A stretch of 64,000 nt of DNA, from positions 27,107,194-27,171,193 of the forward strand of contig CM077149.1 of NCBI GenBank assembly GCA_039583875.1, written 5' to 3'. The DNA comes from Platanthera guangdongensis (lineage: Eukaryota; Streptophyta; Magnoliopsida; Asparagales; Orchidaceae). Positions 46,342-58,448 of the stretch are shown here, in pieces; position 1 is the stretch's first letter, and every line of letters begins with the position of its first letter. Below the pieces are notes generated by a model that was given only the letters and a program-made list of their open reading frames with translations, was not told where the DNA came from and ran no database searches. The position numbers and the translations under genes are program-made.

Positions 46342-49290
46342 TCACTTCTTTTCCTTTTTCTCCTGATGAGTTATGTCCTTGCCCTTGTCTCCTGGCTTGG
46401 TGAAGACTATTTCCCTGTTTGGATTTGAAGCTTGTGCAATAGTCATTATCATGTCAGCAACCCCTATAATCTTCAGAGATGTAGCTCTAGGGACCACTAC
46501 TTCAGGATGCAATTTCATATAATCATCAACATTAAAAATTTTGTTAGTCTTATCAAACCTTTTCAGTTCTTCTCTCATGTACTTGGACATTGTAGTGTAT
46601 TCAGAAGTATCCTTTCCTCCAGCCTTTGCCTTGTTGATCATAGAGAGGCCTGCCAGTTCCTGGAACCTGGCCATTCTAGCTGTGTTGGCTGTTTCTGGAT
46701 CTTTATAAGGAACAGGAGGAGAGAGTGACCTTTTAGGACTTTCAGCTTGTTGATGTTGTTGTTGTTGATGTTATTTTCCTGAAGATTGTTTTCTGTGCTG
46801 GCTGCTTTCATGATGCGATCTCCCTTAATGTCTTTGATATGCTTGCATAGGGGCAGATCTTTGAGAACTAGAACCAGAAGCACCAGCTATAGGAGGAGGA
46901 GGTGGTGGATCTTTCCTATACCTTTGAACTGGTGGAGTAGAGTACCTTCTACTCTTCTTCCTTTCTTTTTGCTGATTCTTAGAGAGCCACATCCATTCTA
47001 GCATCCCTTTTTATGGAGTTATCTTTTGAAGAATATAGTAAGGGGTGTCATTGTTTGGATTGGGCCTGGGAGCAGGAGGAGGAGGAGCTTTCCTTTTCTT
47101 TGAAGATTGCTTCTTCTTCTTTGTGTCCTCCTCATCTTCATCATCATCATTGTCAGAACCCTGAGGGTACTCAGGGTTATCATATATATCATCCAGAGCC
47201 TTCAAAGCTTTAGCAGAGATAACAAGTTTTTCTGGTGCAGGAGCAGGAGTTTCAACAAGAGCTGGAGTTTCAGCATAAGTGGGAGGAGAAGCTACACAAA
47301 AATCAGAACTAATTTGGACAGAGCTTTCAGCTGCTGCCTTATTTTCTTCTGCAATATCAGCCAAGATCAATTCATCTAGATCTGGCATTGGAGAGTCATC
47401 CATTACAAAAGTTGGTGTTGAAGATACTATTGAGGAAGAGGGAACAGCTACTACTTCTGGAGGTGAAGTAATTTCTGACTGTGCAATAGCAAGATAGTCC
47501 TTAATTTGCTTAACAACTTTTGAAGATATGGGGGCAGTATATGGTATAATAGCCAAGGATGGCTTAGTGATCTCAGCTAGAAGATAATGTATATGTACAG
47601 TATCAAAAATACTCAATAATTTTTCTAAATTAACTGTGGGATTAAGAATGAAATCACCAACAGTATTAGGTTCTTCAGAGTCTGATTCAAAATCCATATC
47701 ACTCTCAATAAAATCAATCAAATCTTTATCAATCAAATTTGTATCTATGTATTCTGTATATTCTGCTGCTGTGTCTGAAGCTGCTGCTGTTGCTGCAGCT
47801 AAAGCATCTGCTGCTGGAGTTGGAGCTGAAGCCTTTGAAGCTGTAGCTGCTGCTTCATCATCAGGCATCTTTGGAGCTGTAGCTGCTACTTCATCATCAG
47901 GCATCTCCCCCTACATGGTTTCAGTAGAGCCTGAAGCCATACACCTGACTTAGGAGAGGGCAGCAGTAAGAGTAGAGATTTTATCAGAGAGAGAATATAT
48001 GGTAGTAACAAGAGGTGTAATGGCCTCTGCTATAAGGGACTTGAGGAGGGGAGTGATGATGGAAAGGATGGAAAATATGGTTGAGGGATCCAATGATGGA
48101 GTGGGAGATGGTAATGCATAAGTTGTAGAAGTGGGAACTATGGGAGAGATAGAGAGTGGAGCATCAGGTAGTTGAACATCTGGAGGGATGGTAAATGTGG
48201 ATGGGGATGGATGGATGGCATCTTGCATGATGGTGTCTGTTGATGGTAGATGGTAAGATGGTATGGAAGATAGATGTGGGGGAAGAGGAGATTGTGGTGG
48301 TGTAGGAATGTAAGTGTCATGGGGAGTATCATGAGATGTTGGTTGTTGTGTTTCTTGAAGAGGGGAAGATGGCATGTCAGTGAGTTCAATAGGTGGAGAT
48401 GAAGCTGTGGAAGCATGTGGAGATGGAGGTGGAGTAGGAACATGAGGATGTTGTTGTTGTTCTGGTGTTGAAGAGATAATGGGAGAGGAAGGAATTTGTG
48501 TTGCTGGAAGGGAAGCTGGAAGAGATGGTGGTGTGGGATGAAGCTCTTCAGCAGGTAGGGGAGTGGCTTTAACAGCCCTGGTGCCTTTAGAAGCTGGGGT
48601 GAAAGAGGTGGAAGCCTTAGTGGGCTTTGTCATTGTCCTCTCCCACCTGCCAAATAAGGCACAGGTGAGCCTTTTACTGACATTGATGAATATGGTCTGG
48701 GATACCAGTGATTCTGTAGCCTTTTCCTTGAGGAAGATCCTTAGGATCCTTCCAAAAAACACTTCTTTCTTGTTATTTTTCTTCTTTATCAGATCAAAGA
48801 GGATCTGAGCCCAGTCCTCTTGCTTCTTATTTATTACTGCACACATGACCACGAACTGATGTCTTGGGATGTAGTCATGGGCAGTATGCTTACTAAGTAA
48901 GACCTTCCCAACAATGTCTGCCAGGAACCTGTATGCTGCAGACAAATGCTTCTTCAATAATTTATTTGTGTTGTCACCAGCATAACCCATCAGATTGAGC
49001 ATCATATCAAACTCTTCTGAATCAATTTCTAAGTCCTCTTCGCCATTTGTCAAATCAAATATTTCAGTTAAAACCACGGGAGTTAAGGAGACAGTGTTAC
49101 CCGCAATTGATCCTGTCATGGTATTGTCTTCAGAAGTGGATGAAGTATAAACCCATTCCCTGATTTTTATTCCTGCCAGCTTTATCCTTGTAGTCATCAG
49201 ATTCTTCTGATTTTGTTCTTCTAGAAGTTCCAGAATATACAGGAAAATTGGATCCGATTGCTGGAACAATTCATAGCGGCTAGAGCTCCT
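46342..49290 (-). pseudogene. Sire-1B ORF3 (post-pol reading frame of unknown function)
   Basis: Open stretches 49269-47950 (439 codons), 47904-47011 (297) and 46674-46342 (110) lie in one frame, so this was a single frame of about 975 codons with roughly six stops (for example 47947 and near 47895, 47008, 46830, 46772). Parts in order: an N-terminal domain shared with Sire-2 ORF3 (LADIVGKVLLSKHTAHDYI, GRILRIFLKEKATES, ALFGRWERTMTKPTK); a long proline/serine/threonine region; a hydrophobic helix-like stretch (TIFSILSIITPLLKSLI); an alanine-rich acidic part; a basic run (KKKKQSSKKRKAPPPP); and a lysine-rich end. It begins just after CTCTTTTGCAG|GTGATTCC, which looks like a 3' splice site. I do not recognise a function. 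Confidence 0.7.
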
Positions 49291-49434
49291 GCTGGAATCG
49301 TCATGGAATCACCTGCAAAAGAGAGAAATGGCGATCAAGTGCAAGAGAATAGAAAGCACGGGACGGAGGTCGAAGAAAACCAAGATATACGGTTTTCAAG
49401 AATATTAATCAACAGACTCAGTTCCACGAAAATG

Positions 49435-49690
49435 AAATTAATTCTTCGAGCTGAGATCGATGAAATAAGTTTGAGTGAAATAATTCGTCGATCTAGTCCT
49501 GAAGAATTGAAAATAGTTCGTCGAACTCCGTTCGACGAATATCTACTGAAGCAAGTTCGTCGAACTCCATTCGACGAATTTTGTTTCACTCAAAGAGAGT
49601 TCGTCGATGTCCGTTCGGTGAATGTCTCTCAAACTTTCCACGGTTCATCGAACTCTGTTCGACGAACTCTGGAAAATTCGTCGACTACAG
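49435..49690. repeat. TTCGTCGAAC / GTTCGACGAA array in the Sire-1B pol-ORF3 spacer
   Basis: About ten copies, often as facing pairs (TTCGTCGAACTCC then GTTCGACGAAT at 49518-49540 and 49556-49580). It sits exactly where Sire-2 has its GTGTCGACAC spacer array. Confidence 0.88.
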
Positions 49691-49697
49691 ACAAAAA

Positions 49698-51299
49698 TCA
49701 AATAAAGTCTTCTCCATTGATCATTCCAAGTTGATTCACAAAGAACATATGATTTCTCCCATCTAGAGGTTTGGTGAATATATCAGCCCTTTGTAAATCA
49801 GTGTAGATATAGACAAGCTTGATTTTATTTTTGTCTACACACTCCCTAATGAAATGATGTCTTGTATGAATATGTTTTGTCCTACTATGGTGAACTGGAT
49901 TCTGAGCTATGGCTATATCACTTGTATTATCACAGATTAGAGTTGAATTATTTAAGTTGAACCCATAATCTAGTAGCTGATTTTGTATCCAAAGCATCTG
50001 TGAACAACAATTGCCTGCTGCAATATATTCTACTTCAACAGTAGAGGTTGACACTGATATTTGCTTTTTACAAAACCAAGATACTAATCTCATACCTAGG
50101 AACTGACATGTTCCTGAAGTACTTTTTCTATCTGCACTGCATCCAGCAAAATCAGCATTAGAGTATCCAGTTAACTCAAATTCTGATTCAGCAGGATACC
50201 GTAAGCCTAGATTACGACAACTATTTATATATCTCAAAATCCTTTTTAGCAAAATTAGATGAGATTTTTTAGGGTTCACTTGGAACCTAGCACAAAGATA
50301 TGTGAAAAACATAATGTCTGTCCTACTTGCTGTGAGGTATAATAGGGACCCAACAATGCCCCTATAAAGTTTCTAATCCACAGGTTTCCCTGGTACATCA
50401 GAGTCGACAACAGCATTGGTAGCCATGAGAGTTTTCTTTGGTGAGGCATCAGCCATCCCAAACTTCTTTAGAAGTTCTTTTGCATATTTTGCTTGAGAGA
50501 TGAAGATGCCATCAGGGAGCTGCTTCACTTGGAGACTAATGAAGTAGAAAAGCTCACCCATGCTAATCATTTCAAATTTAGAATACATGAGCTCAGAGAA
50601 CCTCTTGCATAACTTGGAATCTGTAGAGCTAAATATAATATCATCCACATAAATTTGTACTAACAAGATTTGGTCCTTATGATATCTAGTGAAAAGAGTT
50701 TTATCTACAGTTCCACTTGTAAATTTATGCTCTAATAAAAAACTTGCTAAGGTCTCATACCAAGCTCTTGGAGCTTGCTTTAGACCATAAAGAGCTTTAT
50801 GCAATTTAAAAACATTAGAAGGGTACGTTGGAGAAACAAAACCTAAAGGTTGTTCTACATAAACCTCTTCTTGTAGTACTCCATTCAAAAAAGCACTCTT
50901 TGCATCCAATTGAAAGATCTTGAACCTCTTGTATGCTGCATATGCAAGGAATATTCTTATGGCTTCCAACCTTGCAACAGGTGCAAAGTTTTGATCATAA
51001 TCAATTCCTTCTTCTTGCATGTATCCTTGAGCAACAAGCCTATCATTGTTTCTCACAATAACTCATTGGGCATCCAGCTTATTTCTGTAAACCCATTTGA
51101 TTCCAATAACTGGGTAGTTTTGGGGTCTTGGAACCAAATCCCAAACTCTACATCTCTCAAATTGATTTAGTTCCTCCTATATTGCAAGAATCCACTGGGG
51201 ATCCTGCTCAGCATCATGAATAGAAAGAGGTTCAACCTGAGAGAGAAAACAGGCATGCATCAGATCTTGCGTAAGTTGATGCCTTGTCTGTACACCTAC
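49698..51299 (-). CDS. pol: Sire-1B reverse transcriptase and RNase H
   Basis: 51299-51177 ([19 protein letters not shown]) resumes the polyprotein interrupted by Gypsy-2. Stops near 51174 and 51060 follow. 51056-50373 is RT with [54 protein letters not shown], the intact active site [10 protein letters not shown] and [17 protein letters not shown]. One stop at 50370 separates it from 50312-49698, RNase [55 protein letters not shown], ending [18 protein letters not shown]. Three stops in all, with the catalytic motif retained. Confidence 0.87.
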
Positions 51300-52367
51300 T
51301 GATGATGGCGTGCCCCCTCCTCCACCATTTGAAGACGATGCTGACGATGCTGATGATGATCTGGTTGATAAGGCAATACAACTCAAGGACGTGAGGCGGC
51401 ACGATGACGCTAATGGAAGGCTACGCTACAACCTCCGCCCGCGGCGTGCTACAGCCACTGCAAAGAATTAGCCTTATCATTTCATTTTCTTAGACTCTAT
51501 TTGGAATATAAAATTATGCTATGTTTAAGTGATAATTTTATATTCATTGCATGTTCTATTATTTTTAAGTTTGAACAATTTTAATGTTGCTGTGCATTTA
51601 GCCATTCGGATGGATGAGATTACATCTCCATCATGGATGGTTAAGGCTTGTTTGTAACTCCTATATAAGGAGGCTTTCTTATGAGATAATTAAAAAGATT
51701 GAAACCTAATTTTCTCCTTGTGAAATTTCGGCCAAGAGGAGTTCTCTCCAAGCCGCCGCCCCTAGCTTGTGGTGTGAAGCCGCCGGCCCCCCCCCCCCTT
51801 GCTCCCTCCATCTGTTCGGTGCGAATCCGGTGCGGCTTCCTTCGGTGCGACTCCTTGGAAGAAGGTTGCAAACCCTTCGGTGTGACGCCGGTGGATCCGT
51901 GGAGAGAGTGATTCTCCCACAGGTATCTTATGTGAAAAGCTTTCCGGTTGGGTAATCTCTTCCCTCTCCCTTGTGTGATTCTCTTCTTTAGTTGTGGTGG
52001 TTTCGCACTCGTTTTATCCGAAAGGTTAATTTAATCGCTACAAGTTTTGAATCGAAATCGCCGTTGCTAGGCTTTTTAATTCCGGATCGGGTGGATCCTA
52101 TTTGCCTGAGTGGATCTTGGCCTATAGCCTTGGTCTTGCTCTCAAAAAGGAGTGGCAACCTTTGTGTTTTCTTGGGGAATATTCCGACTCAAATTTCTGA
52201 TCGTTGTTTTCGAGTCGACCATTCCTCCTTTGTTATTTGTGATGTGTTTTTGCGACGAGAAACTATTGTGGGTGATAGGTTCTGTGTAGGTGCGGTAGAT
52301 CTACGACGTGTAGTGCGGAGATAAAGCGTTAGCTTCGTGGAGATCTCTGATTCCGAACACCCCTACA
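51300..52367 (+). repeat. Gypsy-2 5' LTR (type A)
   Basis: TGATGATGGCG to ACCCCTACA, about 1.07 kb, close to 58646-59706. The first 170 bases are coding-like (DVRRHDDANGRLRYNLRPRR, stop at 51468-51470): they are the C-terminus of the polyprotein, which in this family overlaps the LTR. A CTATATAAGG box is at 51661-51670 and a homopolymeric C run near 51790. Confidence 0.9.
51661..51670 (+). promoter_or_regulatory. Candidate TATA box, Gypsy-2 5' LTR
   Basis: CTATATAAGG in the middle of the LTR, with a transcribed-leader-like sequence downstream. The same box is at 59007-59016 in the 3' LTR, and a similar one (CTATATATAGG) at 57489-57499 in LTR type B. Confidence 0.55.
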
Positions 52368-52373
52368 TCAATT

Positions 52374-52388
52374 TGGTATCAGAGGCGG
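52374..52388 (+). other. Primer-binding site of Gypsy-2
   Basis: TGGTATCAGAGGCGG starts six bases after the LTR end. tRNA-iMet type. Confidence 0.88.
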
Positions 52389-52641
52389 TCGTTTTAACTT
52401 TCACGTTGCAAACATCCTCTCTGCGTTCCTTGTTGGTCGATCGGATCTTTAGAAAATCAAAAAAATTATTTTCTGTGTCTGCCAATAGGGGCTAAAATCC
52501 TTCTTTTTCAGCGAAATTTCAAAAACAAAAATTTTTAACGAACTACGTGTTATTCACGTTGGGAATCAATAACAATATCTTACTTTCAGCATAGCTATAG
52601 CCCTAGGAAAAATCATCTTTCCCAAATTTTTCTAAACCTGA

Positions 52642-53700
52642 ATGCACACTAGGCTCGGTTCGGAATATTCGAGTCCGTCTACATCTAGGATGGCTGCGAA
52701 TGAGCGTGGGGATCCCAATACCGAGGCCATAGTAGGTCTGCGTAACGAAATAATGGAGCTTAGGGACATGTTAACACAGTTCCTACAAAATCAAGCTAGA
52801 CCACCCCCGCCACCCGTTAATGTTGACCAGCCCAACCGGCACCAACATAATTCTGATTCAGATTCTGATGTGGACTCCCCACGGGTGCCCCCTAGACGAC
52901 ACCGCCCCGTGCGAGACTTTGATATTACTAGGGCCATTAAGATAAATGCCCCCACTTATGATGCCATGGGAGATCCCTAAATCTTCCTTAACTGGACTGT
53001 GGACATGGAGTGTTACTTCGAGCGGCACAACCTGACGGATCCCCAAAAGGTACAAGTTGCCCGGATGAAGTTAACAGGTCGTGCAAAGACGTTTTGGCTG
53101 AATGAGGAGCGAAGGTTAGGAACCGGACACGGATCCCTGCTTATAGGTTGGCCAGTAATGAAAAACCTATTGACCGATCAGTACGTTCCCGCATACCATC
53201 GGACACAGATGTTCAATGAGCTTGCCACTCTGCGGCAGGGATCAAACTCGGTAGCTGAATATATGGGTGAACTTAAGGACCGTATGGTGTGATGTGACCT
53301 TAGGGAGATCCCTGAAGTCACCTTATCTAGATTTCGAAAGGGGCTTCACCCCGATATCCAAAGGAAGCTCTTGCGATATGGGCATACGGACTTGAACACG
53401 ACTTTCAATGCCGCCTTGGACATTGAAAAACACCTAGCCTCTAAGGCTCACTCCCGTTACGCTCATGCGAAGAACAAGTCCACCACTGGGGCATCTTCTT
53501 CCACATACCCTGATAAGGGAAAGTTCAAATCCACCGAGTCAAGGTCAGTCGTGATCACCGCTAGGAACACCAAGAACCCTGCGAGTGAGCGTGTCCCTAT
53601 AGGGAAGGTTAGCAAGGCTAACACCACTTGTTACTCTTGCGGCATTAAAGGCCACTATGCCTACGAATGCCCAACAAAGACGAAAACCCTAGCCTTATTA
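52642..53700 (+). pseudogene. gag: Gypsy-2 gag with zinc knuckle
   Basis: Starts at ATG 52642 (MHTRLGSEYS). NTEAIVGLRNEIMELRDML is followed by a proline run and a basic stretch. After a TAA at 52978 (GDP-stop-IFLNW, a likely CAA change) come WTVDMECYFERHNLTDPQKV, MKLTGRAKTFWLNEERRLG and the capsid end MFNELATLRQGSNSVAEYM. After a TGA at 53290 come RFRKGLHPDIQRKLL and the knuckle CYSCGIKGHYAYECP near 53630-53674. Same frame throughout, so only two stops break it. Confidence 0.87.
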
Positions 53701-54735
53701 GAGCCAACTACCGACCCTGACGATTATGTATACGAGGCCGCAGAGGAGAGTGACCCCGAAGGAGTCCCTAGTGACTTAGAGGACGATTACCCCCTTATGG
53801 TGATGCGTTGTATCTTGACCACTCCTCGTCCATTAGATGATTGGAAGAGGACGAGCATATTTTCTCTGATTTTTAAGAGTGGCGAGAAGCTTTGCAAGCT
53901 GATTGTTGATAGTGGTAGCTGCGTGAATGTCGTATCCGAGAACGCCGTTGCACGTATGTCCTTGATCACGGAACCACACCCGACCCTATATCAGGTCGAT
54001 TGGATCAACAAGATCTCTGTACCCATTACCAAGCCCTGCCTGGTCCCACTCTCAATCAAATCCTACATTGATGAGGTGTGGTGTGATGTCCTTCCGATGG
54101 ACGCTTGTCATGTGTTGTTAGGCCGCCCTTGGCTATACAACCGTGATGTTACACATTTTGGTAGAGCCAACACTTATGAATTCAAATTCAATGGCAAAAC
54201 CATCACTTTGAGGCCGACCATCCCAAAGGAGCCCGTAGTCTTGGCTAAGGACACCACTATTCCGGTAGAACGGAAGACGTTGAATCTAGTTGGTAGGAAA
54301 GAGTTTGAGAGAGATCCGTTCTTTGATGGAATTATGTATGCACTAGTCCTCTTAAGTGCGAAGCCCGATTCTAGAATTTTGGATGAGTTACCTAGTGAGT
54401 TACGGGCACTGTTGGAGGAGTATAGGGACGTGTACCAGGATGAGTTGCCGCCCACGTTACCCCCGCTTAGGAATATCCAGCATGCGATATATCTCATCCC
54501 GGGGTCTTCCTTGCCAAATCAGCCCCATTGTCGAATCAACCCCGCAGCTCACCTGGAGTTGCAGTCCCAGATAGAGGGCTTGATAGAGAAAGGTTTTATT
54601 ACGACTAGTATGAGTCCATGTGCTGTACCAGCCCTACTTGCCCCCAAGAAGGATGGTACATGGAGGATGTGCGTTGATAGTCGGGCAATCAACAAAATCA
54701 CCATCAAGTATAGGTTCCCCATTCCCCCCTAGATG
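53701..54735 (+). CDS. pol: Gypsy-2 protease and RT N-terminus
   Basis: Continues the gag frame (open 53371-54732). Protease: [19 protein letters not shown] (DSG), then [19 protein letters not shown] linker leads to the RT start: [66 protein letters not shown]. The frame ends in the C run at 54722-54730, where one base appears to be missing before LDDLLD. Confidence 0.88.
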
Positions 54736-54737
54736 AT

Positions 54738-55303
54738 TTGTTGGATGTCTTGTCTGGAGCCACCGTATTCTCCAAATTAGATCTTCGGAGTGGCTATCAC
54801 CAGATTAGGATACGAGAGGGCGACGAGTGGAAGACGGCATTTAAGTCGAAGGATGGTTTGTACGAATGGCTTGTGATGCCCTTTGGGTTGTCCAATGCCC
54901 CTAGTACCTTCTCCCGGAAGATGACACATGTCTTTCAGCCATTCATGGGGAAGTTTGTTGTCGTCTACTTTGACGATATTCTGATTTATAGCACCTCTAC
55001 TACCGAGCACATCTCCCACATGAGTGTGATCCTTTCCACCCTGCGGAAGGAGACTTTATTTCTCAATCTTAAGAAATGCACTTTCTATGTCTCAGAGGTA
55101 GAGTTCTTAGGCTATATAGTCGGCTCTAAGGGTATTTGAGTTGATCCGGGCAAGGTTCAGGACATCAAGGACTGGCCCGTGCCAACCACCCTACGTGAGG
55201 TGCATAGTTTCCATGGGTTAGCCACGTTTTATCGTCGTTTCATACGAGACTTCAGTAGTATTATGGTGCCTATCATAGACTGTATGAAGAAGGGAGAGTT
55301 TAC
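54738..55303 (+). pseudogene. pol: Gypsy-2 reverse transcriptase, catalytic part
   Basis: [40 protein letters not shown] and the active site YFDDILIYS (near residues 78-86 of this stretch), then [23 protein letters not shown] at 55138 interrupts [18 protein letters not shown] and FTWT follow before a frameshift near 55300. The catalytic aspartates are present. Confidence 0.87.
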
Positions 55304-55939
55304 GTGGACGAGTCCGCCACCTATGCTTTTGAACGAATAAAGGAGCTTATGACTGAGGCACATGTCTTACGCCTACCTGACTTTGCTAAAGTCTTTAAGC
55401 TCACATGTGATGCGTCTGGGGTAGGGATTGGAGGTGTCTTGAGCCAGGAGGGCCATCCCGTTAGTTATTTTAGCGAGAAGTTGTCCGGCCCTAAGCTGAG
55501 CTATTCAAATTACGATAGGGAATTTTATGTTGTAGTCCGATGTCTACACCATTGGAGGCACTATATCCTCTCCAAGGAGTGTGTGATCCTCTTCGATCAT
55601 GAGGCTTTACGTTTCATCAACGGCCAGCACAAGATCAGCCCACGACACGCTAAGTGGGTCGCTTTCTTACAAGGTTACACGTTTAATCTCAAGCATCTTA
55701 AGGGAGCTGATAACCGAGTCGCGGATGCCTTTAGTCGTCTTACTATTTTACTCACCTCTATGGAAGTACATGTTGTGGGATTTGAGCGGGTTAAGGATGA
55801 GTACGCCACATGTCCTAACTTCCGGGACTTCTATTTATCTGCCCAGGATAGCTCCCCCACGACGATATCTGCATACGTCATCAAAGACAGTTACCTGTTT
55901 AGGAACGAGAAGCTATGTATCTCGCAGTCATCGTTATGA
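55304..55939 (+). CDS. pol: Gypsy-2 RNase H
   Basis: A 211-codon frame: [69 protein letters not shown]. These are the RNase H Asp and His motifs of Gypsy elements. It then enters the integrase N-terminal region and stops at TGA 55937. Confidence 0.87.
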   Translation: MDESATYAFERIKELMTEAHVLRLPDFAKVFKLTCDASGVGIGGVLSQEGHPVSYFSEKLSGPKLSYSNYDREFYVVVRCLHHWRHYILSKECVILFDHEALRFINGQHKISPRHAKWVAFLQGYTFNLKHLKGADNRVADAFSRLTILLTSMEVHVVGFERVKDEYATCPNFRDFYLSAQDSSPTTISAYVIKDSYLFRNEKLCISQSSL

Positions 55940-57360
55940 CTACATATCATATGGGAGTTGCATAGCGGAGGGTTGAGTGGCCACTTCGGTAGAGATAAGA
56001 CCAATACGTTAGTCGAGGACAAATTCTATTGGCCAAAACTTAAGGTTATGGTGGGATAGGTAGTGAGTAGCTGCCGCACATGTCAGGTGTCTAAGGGTAG
56101 TAAGACCAACGTAGGATTATATACACCCTTGCCTATTCCCTCCATGCCTTGTGTAGACGTTAGTATGGATTCTGTATTAGGCCTCCCCATTACCCTACGC
56201 CGTCACGACTCAATTTTTGTAATTGTGGATAGGTTTTCAAAGATGGCTTATTTCATCCCATGCAGTAGGACAAACGATGCGTCTCACGACGCTAAACTTT
56301 ATTTTAAAGAAGTCATTAGTCACCGTGGAGTGCCAAAGACCATAGTATCGGATAGGGACGTAAAATTCACTAGTTATTTTTGGAAGACTCTTTGGATATT
56401 AATGGGAACAAAATTATTATTTTCCTCGCCTATCATCCCCAAACTGATGGGCAGACGGAAGTGGTTAATCGGAGCTTAGGAAATTTATTACGATGCCTTG
56501 TGAGTTATCACAAGAGCACTTGGGATCTTCTCCTTCCCCATGCCCAATTAGCCTACAATAATTCCAAGAATAGGTCTATGGGTCTGTCTCCGAATGAGAT
56601 TGTCCACGGGTATAAGGTTCCTGTGCCGCTTGACTTGGTGTCGTTGCCCCCAACGTACAGGGCAAGTCAGTTTGCACAATCCTTTGCCCAGCACATCAAT
56701 GATTTACACGCATGTATATGGGCCACCTTGACTATGAAATACGACTCTTATCGAGCGCACGCTAATTTACATAGGAGAGTATCAGACTTCAAAATTGGCG
56801 ATCTCGTTTTAGTCTGTTTGGTTCCCGAACGCTTTCCAACTGGCACCGTCAAAAAGTTAGCACCAGAGCGCGCCGGCCCTTTTCGGATTATTAAGAAGTT
56901 AGGTGACAACGCTTTCGTTTTGGACATGCCTGCTGATTGTGGTATCTCCCCCATTTTTAATGTTTCGGATTTAACGATGTTTGTGTCACCACCACAAGAG
57001 TTGATTTCTTTGTCGTCTTCTTCTCCCACTCTAAATTCTCATGGGTTGGAGAGTGGTAGTACGGATGATCTCTCTCTTGCGGTCCCCACAGGTATATCAT
57101 CAGATGGAAAGTTGCCTTCTTTCCTGCCTACTGCTATTATGTTCCCCAGGTTTCCACGGACGTTTTCCACTCCAGAGATTGGTGGCGACGACGGCCCCCC
57201 AAGTTGACGACGGCCCACAAGTTGACGACGGCCCCCAAGTTGTTGATGACGGCATGCTAACGGAAGACCCTCCTTCGTCTCCAACAAAGGACTCGCGTCG
57301 CCATGTTGTTCGTATGGAGCGGCGCTATAATTTCCTCCCTCGGCACAAGACAAATAACTA
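55940..57360 (+). pseudogene. pol: Gypsy-2 integrase and C-terminal tail
   Basis: LHSGGLSGHFGRDKTNTL and [13 protein letters not shown] give the HHCC finger (a stop at 56058 lies between). Core: [28 protein letters not shown] (56063-56479 frame), then after a frameshift near 56435 [17 protein letters not shown] (56380-57207 frame). Asp, Asp and Glu are present. RRVSDFKIGDLVLV, KLAPERAGPFRIIKKLG and ISPIFNVSDLTMFV end the conserved part. A serine-rich tail follows. Near 57200 a frame change leads to three tandem 18-base units (VDDGPQ) and the terminal RRHVVRMERRYNFLPRHK, stop 57359, which overlaps LTR type B. No chromodomain lies in this tail. Confidence 0.82.
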
Positions 57361-58448
57361 GCTGCATTTATCTTATTATTAGTATGCTATTGTATTTGGA
57401 ATATGTTATTGAGGGCTGCATGTAGCCATTTAGTGTGTTATTTTTATTTTTATTTTGGGCTACATATAGCCAAGACTTGGTGTTAAGCCTATATATAGGC
57501 ATGTATGGTTTGTTTAACTTAAGTTGAATGAGAAAAAAAACCCTAGACTTTCCTTTCTTGCTAAGCCTTCTCTCTCTCTCTACATCTCCTAGCCGCCACC
57601 CTCCTCTCCCACTCTCTCTCTAAAATTTCGGCCAGCCCCTCCTTCATCCCCCCTCTTCCAAAACCGCCACCCTCCTCTCCCTCTCTCCCTCTAAAAGTTT
57701 CGGCCAGCCCCTTCATCTCCCTCATCCAAGCCACCACCTCCTCTCACCCTCTTCAACCCGACCACCACCCTCCATAGCCGGCCGACCACCTACCTCCTCC
57801 ACCCAAGCAACCCTTTGAAGAGAACCCGGCAGTCCCTCTTCATGTGAAGCTTTATCCAACAAGGTCTCCTTCTACGGCGAGGAATCTGGACTTTGGTGTG
57901 AAGCGGCCAAGGCGGACGATCTATCTCTCCGTCCGACGTGACTCCGGCGGAACCGTGGAAGAGCGACCCTTCAAAGGTAGTCAGAATCATCTATTCCGAC
58001 TTGGGTAACGATCCTCTCCACTCACGTGTGATTCCCTCTTGATATTCTAGTGACCAGAAAGATTTTCGCGTTGGATTTGAATCGTTAGATTCTTCGTGGT
58101 TTTCCTTTTGACTTGCATCTATCTTAATCGCGTTATTTTCGAAAGGGTTTGGCGAGCCCCGTATTTTTGTTGGGGGAGATCTACCATTTTTCGATCGCAT
58201 TTTGGGTAGACCTCCTTTGGTACAACTTTCGCTCGGTCGGACCCAATATTGGTCCTCTTAGCTTGGGAGAACATCGGCCTATAGTCGTTCGTTTGACCTT
58301 CCCGCGGAGTAGCTACGGTACGTTGGTGAACTGTGATAAAACGTTTGCGAGTGCGCTGCGGTTAAATCTTGTGCGACTGAGATTGTGGATTGAAAGTGGT
58401 GTCCGTTTATTCCCGTAACCCATATAGTGTTCGCGGTAAAGGCCTACA
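57241..58448 (+). repeat. Foreign LTR (type B) inside Gypsy-2
   Basis: About 1.2 kb from TGTTGATGACGG to AAGGCCTACA. It is built like LTR type A: a coding start that ends the polyprotein (stop 57359), A+T-rich DNA with a CTATATATAGG box (57489), AAACCCTAGAC, a C/T-rich leader with TTTCGGCC, and a CCTACATCA end. The sequence otherwise differs from type A. No second type B copy is in the window. It separates the integrase from the chromodomain. Confidence 0.65.

Noticed and set aside
49258..49734. 158-codon plus-strand open frame
   Set aside because: Runs through the TTCGACGAA array and the ORF3 start on the opposite strand; no domain, and repeat-encoded words such as RRTPFDE.
51641..52324. 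Open frames in the Gypsy-2 LTR (for example 51992-52324, repeated at 59331-59663)
   Set aside because: Present in both LTRs as leader sequence; no recognised domain and no support as a gene.
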